Shown here piece after piece: positions 59,717 to 64,000 of a stretch of DNA of 64,000 nucleotides. Source of the DNA: Gracilaria vermiculophylla (taxonomy: Eukaryota; Rhodophyta; Florideophyceae; Gracilariales; Gracilariaceae); the NCBI GenBank assembly GCA_019155205.2, contig JAHNZQ020000004.1, positions 4,078,113 through 4,142,112 on the forward strand, written 5' to 3'. How positions within the stretch are numbered: position 1 is the first letter of the stretch; each line of letters begins with the position of its first letter. Position numbers and translations under genes: made by a program. A model generated the notes under the pieces. The model was not told the origin of the DNA. It made no database searches and was given only the letters and a program-made list of their open reading frames with translations.

Positions 59717-61815
59717 CTTTCTTTTTTTTCTTATCTAACCAACAGCTTTCTACCGTTTTGGTTCCTTCGATACCTTTGTGTATGTGTTTAGACTGATTTC
59801 ACCCATTCGTTCTTCGCCCTATGTGCGTTTTTGGCGTTGTCGACTCCCTCACGTCTACTTTATGGAACCAATGCTCCCACGAATACCAGCAACACGTCCC
59901 CTTCTACAAGCCATCTAGTTGAACCAAACACAGCATGTCGCATCACTCCACACTCACCAAACTACTTCCGCCTGCCATTCGCCATACAGATTTCTTTTCG
60001 CCCAATGTCAGTAACACATCATATCTTTCCTCCTTTCCTCCTCCTCATCAATCTCGGGGTACTTTGCACTTTTCTTTGGAGCGTATAGAGCTTCGTAACA
60101 TCATATCTGACACCATATATGTGCTCCGTCTTGAATTGGCCGTGTATTGGTCTTTTGTGTGACGAGTGCCCGATGCTCACGTTCCAATCCTGGTTTGGAT
60201 CACTGGCACCATGACTTGTAAAGCAAATGGGAATCATTTGTCTCGCTCTTCGACTGACGTTGCGCTCAACAGCTATTTTCCGCGCTCCAGTCATGGTTTT
60301 CTAGCTTGGCAACATCGTCGACGCCGCAGCTCTGAATACATTTCGACATCAAGCCTTATCGCACCCGATTCGTTGTTTGACAGTTCTGACTTGAACCAAT
60401 TCCCTCAATTTGACATACATTGTGTTCATTCACGGTCCAATCCATTTTCCCCCATGCAGTGTTGCATACACGCAGCATTCCAGAGTTCCTGTACATGAGG
60501 TTTATCCATCATACTTAACCATCTCGCGGGATGCAGGGCATGCGAAAAAGAAACAGTGTTCCCGGGGCGTTCCTCTCTTCTGGCCCTTGTTCCTGATATC
60601 GGAACAACATTACAAGTTTGCTCTCGAGGGAGACTGCGTTGAAATGCGTAGGGAAAGAACCCTAATCCCAGCGTTCCTTGCTATTTTGTTGCGTGACGGG
60701 AAAATCCCTAGCCTTTGCAGCCAAAATTACAAGCACTAAAGCACGGCTGCCGAAATCAGCCAGTGGATGAGCGACATTGTTGAACATATCAAGCACATTC
60801 ATTCCCTTGGGTGTCGTCACATCGAAATTATGCAGCACAGGCTTTGCACGACAATTGGCCCGTGACTGTTGATTTGCACTCCTGCAAACCCATTGGAAAT
60901 GTTTCAGCATGGAACTGAACTGCGATGAGGTGCAGCGACGCGAATGTGTAAAAGTACACCCGGTAGAACGATCCTTTGCTAACAGGGTCATGGTAAAGTA
61001 CCTTTTCTCACCTATAATGAATAATAATCAATCCACAGTCAGTGTAGCAGACCGTGTTTCCATCGTATGCAGTATTATCCAAAATATTGACGTCAAATGG
61101 TTAATACACGAGCGAAGCCTTTACCTGTGGTACTTTTGGCGCCCTAAATCTGAAGTCCGAAAGATATGGTATCATAAATGAATTCCAAAGCGCTAAAAGT
61201 GAGAACGTTTGAAGCGTGTATACATTCTGGGTTCTGTTGCAATACGTGTGAGCTCTCGTCAAGACGAACGGCGATAGCTGAAAAGTTTGCTATTGCTGCC
61301 TCAACAATCTCATTTGTTTCCAGTACGAGTCCTGCAAAAATTCTGTATCGTTCGTCGTCATTTGCGCTTTCGCCTCCGCGCTGTTTCTGTGGAACTATTT
61401 ACTTTCCTCCGATAAATCCTTTGCAAATAGTCCCCACAAAGAGTGTCTCTTCAGACAAATATGAAATGGGTTTTAGTCTAATGACCATTGAACTTCTAGG
61501 GCAACTATCAGTATTCATTGATGATGCCTGGCAGAAGATCAAGTTGCAGCATTTGTGACACAATCTTTATGCCCCATGTACCTTAACAGCTAATCAGTTT
61601 ACCTGCATCTACGTTTTACTGTATGCTGCATCTGAAACGTTGATCATTTTAGACCGCTATTGAACGACTGAACTCTTGACGTTTCGAAAGAAAATTTTTG
61701 ACTTACTGTACGCTCCAATTTTTCTACACCAAATCTCCATCGAGGGGTCTCCGTTCAAAAATTGGTCTCTCGCCTCCGGATATGGTTTTTGTGTTCAAGT
61801 CAAGTTTCACCTGTG
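59717..61815. other. Spacer, about 2.1 kb, no gene recognised
   Basis: AT-rich. A 126-codon ATG frame at 61178-61558 has ordinary composition but no family match, and others are shorter. I call none. The last 100 bp before 61816 are the presumed oxygenase leader. Confidence 0.4.
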
Positions 61816-62787
61816 ATGGATGAGAGCAGCTGTGAGGGATGGCTCAACTATATGGCGCCGTCGGTAACATCCTCCTTACTCCGAAACGGTGCTGTGTACA
61901 TGCGTCGCGACTCAGATGGAAACGATGACACAATGCATGGGGTCGTTTTCGACCGTCGGAAAGTTCGAATTGCAAACGGACGTCTTTTCAGTTCAGACGG
62001 TAAGCCGTCTTTGGAAGAAAATGGATTTGAGCTCGTTAACAAACCTATATCCTTTCCATTGAATTTTCTTGACAACAACGAGGTACTGCAGCATTATTAC
62101 AAAGAATGTGCCAGCATTGTCAGAGAAGCATCAGGAGCCAAGTACGTGTTTGCATTTGACCACAACGTCCGTTCGGCAGGAGGCAAGGCCAGCAAGAAGA
62201 AAATTACTGGTGGACAACAGGTTCAAGACCCTGTTCATATCGTTCACGGGGACTATACGCTACGCAGTGCCCCCGAACGCCTCAAAAGATTGGCTCAACC
62301 ACCTGGTGGGAATGACACATTTCGTCAGTTAATTAGTGAACAAGAAACTTTGGTGCCGGTCGACTTGGCGGAAAGAGTTGAAGCCGGCGAACTTCGATTT
62401 GCAATTATTAACGTATGGCGAAACATCGCAAATGAACCAGTTGCTACACACGCGCTATCGCTCTGCGATGCTCGCACTGTGCTTCCAGAAGAGCTAGTAG
62501 TGTTCGAAATTCAATATCAGGACCGCATCGGAGAAAACTACTTTGCGAAATACGCGGATCGTCACCGATGGTATACTTTCCCGTGTATGAATCGTGAAGA
62601 AGCATTGCTTATCAAACAATGGGACTCGGGGGGGATGTTTGCAAAAACAGGAGGTAAGCATCCTGACAGTGCTGCGAAGCAGACTTGTACTTTTAGTTTT
62701 CATAGTGCATTTGAAGAAATATTTCCAGTCCTCAATGCACCGGAGAGATGGAGCATTGAAGTACGGTGTTTGGCGATATATGCGTGA
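61816..62787 (+). CDS. CmcJ/NvfI-family 2-oxoglutarate/Fe(II)-type oxygenase
   Basis: 323 residues from ATG 61816. The family (fungal AsaB/GA4-desaturase-like, bacterial CmcJ, NvfI) hydroxylates or desaturates small molecules. Seen here: VFAFDHNVRS, then HIVHGDYT (His and Asp iron ligands), RFAIINVWRNI, PEELVVFEIQYQDR, the HRWYTFPCMNREEALLIKQWDS block and the closing SIEVRCLAIYA. An extra turn (KKKITGGQQVQ, about 138-148) precedes the ligand motif, as is common in the family. No other secondary-metabolism gene lies nearby. Substrate unknown. A short unrecognised upstream exon cannot be ruled out. Confidence 0.88.
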   Translation: MDESSCEGWLNYMAPSVTSSLLRNGAVYMRRDSDGNDDTMHGVVFDRRKVRIANGRLFSSDGKPSLEENGFELVNKPISFPLNFLDNNEVLQHYYKECASIVREASGAKYVFAFDHNVRSAGGKASKKKITGGQQVQDPVHIVHGDYTLRSAPERLKRLAQPPGGNDTFRQLISEQETLVPVDLAERVEAGELRFAIINVWRNIANEPVATHALSLCDARTVLPEELVVFEIQYQDRIGENYFAKYADRHRWYTFPCMNREEALLIKQWDSGGMFAKTGGKHPDSAAKQTCTFSFHSAFEEIFPVLNAPERWSIEVRCLAIYA

Positions 62788-63249
62788 TGACCGAGCCATG
62801 ATGTAGCGGATGAACTCAGGCAATCGCACTTGTGAGTAACATGGGGGTTCCACTGCTCAGTCTCTTTCTGATCCACGAGAAACACAGCACTGCGAGCTGC
62901 GGTCGAATGGGACGAAGGTTGGTACTAAGGAACAGTACGATATCAGCTACACGAATATGTAGAGGACGAGTGAGTATCTGCGTATTGCGAGAAATTCGGT
63001 ATGGAACTATGTTTTTGGATAGAAAACGATGCCGGTTTTTGAATGATACTTTTCATGTAGATAAGATGCCGAAACCGGCCTTGGAATAGATGTAGCCGCT
63101 ACACTTTTCTGAATAATGTAAGGTACATACGGTGTAAAGGCCAGTGTCGCTTTATTAGTGAACTGTCTCGTTGTGTGTTCGCTAGACGCAGTTTTAGTCC
63201 CTGTCTACCTTAGTAGAAATTTCGCGGACCTGAAGAGACCAATTACCGA
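62788..63249. other. Spacer between oxygenase gene and Sel1-repeat relic
   Basis: 462 bp, AT-rich, 3' flank of the oxygenase gene. Nothing recognised. Confidence 0.4.
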
Positions 63250-64000
63250 ACATAAAAACCCCAGAAGTGGTAATGATTTCCGTGCTGATCACAGCCCTCA
63301 CCGATCGCGTGATTGAACCGTTGTTGCAGCTGCACTGCTCGCAATGGGTCCGCGACTACTCCAGGAGCTCCTCGTTATAAGAAAATGACCAGCTTGATCA
63401 TCGCACCAGCATGACAGCCCTCCTCGATCGCTCTTTTGCAAAGCTCCGCTGATCGCGCTTCATCCGCTGCTACTTCTTGTGCTCTTCTTGCAACAGCAGT
63501 GCCAAGCTGCATATTGCACCACCATTCCGGCCCCCATCGATCGCTTGTTGGTGTAGAAAAGCTTATTGCGCTGCATCCGCTTCTAATCCTGGTACTCCAT
63601 TTTGTAACAACGTTGCTGAATAATACTTTGCAGCAACATGACCGCTCTCATGTACAGCTCCTTGGTCCACTGCTAGCATTGCATTTTGCTCCACTGCTCA
63701 ACTTGCATCCCGTACTATTGCTGGTGCCTCTTCTTCGAACAGTAACTCCAAATTGAACATCACATCATCCGCGTTGCACTCATCGGTCGCTTGGTACAGT
63801 TAAACTACGCGTATAACATCGAGAGATATTCCCAGCTAGCTAGTGCCCCGTATCGTAAAACAAAAAGGCCATATTATTCATCGCACCGACACGAAGGCCC
63901 TCATTGATCGCTCTTTCATAAAGCTCCCCTACTCGCGGTGCATCTGGTGCCCCTTCTTCTACCAACAACGTCAACATCAACGTTACTTCCTTCATCGACA
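63250..64000 (-). pseudogene. Decayed Sel1-like/TPR-repeat gene, runs off the right edge
   Basis: Read on the minus strand, this DNA carries six tandem degenerate units of about 36 codons with a Sel1-like pattern (GA.GV..D..RAVELY.RAI.EG...AM..LA.LL). The best-kept are near 63995-63855 (PRVGELYERAINEGLRVGAM), 63485-63400 (EARSAELCKRAIEEGCHAGAM) and 63350-63270 (GAPGVVADPLRAVQL). In-frame stops interrupt several units, at least one frameshift lies near 63475, and no start codon fits. It is therefore a pseudogene or a relic tail of a repeat-protein gene that may be intact beyond 64000. Sel1 repeats scaffold protein complexes. Confidence 0.6.

Noticed and set aside
61178..61558. 126-codon ATG frame
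   Set aside because: Ordinary length for chance at this composition, no motif, no promoter sign.

Overview
This is a nuclear genome segment from a eukaryote. Genes have spliceosomal introns, organelle-targeting leaders and eukaryote-specific machinery: TAF6, eIF4A, RMI1, the PP6 SAPS subunit, POLR1C/AC40, Tim44, SCO1 and cytosolic-type LeuRS. Introns are rare (12 in 26 protein-gene calls, 8 of them in one gene), genes are compact, and several proteins have a plant or algal flavour: a plant-type DUF7733-like membrane protein, a long P-class PPR protein, a YW-repeat protein and a plant SRS2-like UvrD helicase. A unicellular alga, possibly a red alga, fits best. That placement is inference and not proven by the window.

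Layout. 1-11.3 kb is very GC-rich: membrane protein, TAF6 (-), DHHC palmitoyltransferase (+), pyruvate dehydrogenase kinase (-), PPR protein (-), RBM42-like RRM protein (+). 11.3-24 kb is AT-richer: a large UvrD-type helicase (-), a membrane protein of unknown function (+), then a gene desert of about 7.6 kb with only relic-like coding fragments. 24-33.6 kb is again extremely GC-rich: eIF4A, PP6 regulatory subunit, RMI1. 33.6-52.6 kb is AT-richer and gene-dense: ABCB6-type transporter with 9 exons, organellar SRP54 M-domain protein, PARN, DHH-CBS protein, FolD, AC40, Tim44, LeuRS. 52.6-59.7 kb is GC-rich: SCO1, ankyrin protein, YW-repeat protein, proline-rich membrane protein, C2H2 zinc-finger protein, ARMC1 homologue. 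59.7-64 kb is AT-richer: a CmcJ/NvfI-family oxygenase and, at the right edge, a decayed Sel1-like-repeat pseudogene.

Most genes are housekeeping and do not form a pathway cluster. Many sit as divergent pairs over short shared upstream regions (TAF6/DHHC, PPR/RBM42, helicase/membrane protein, SRP54-M/PARN, FolD/AC40, LeuRS/SCO1, proline-rich/C2H2). Mitochondrial functions recur (PDK, SCO1, Tim44, ABCB6-like, ARMC1, probable organellar SRP54-M and FolD).

The least ordinary items are: a 5-nt microexon required to keep the ABC transporter in frame; a helicase carrying an inactivated extra copy of its own ATPase domain; an SRP54 M domain without its GTPase; a hidden last exon of RMI1; a frequent GTACGT 5' splice site; and sharp alternation of base composition. 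No tRNA, rRNA, CRISPR or intact transposon was recognised.
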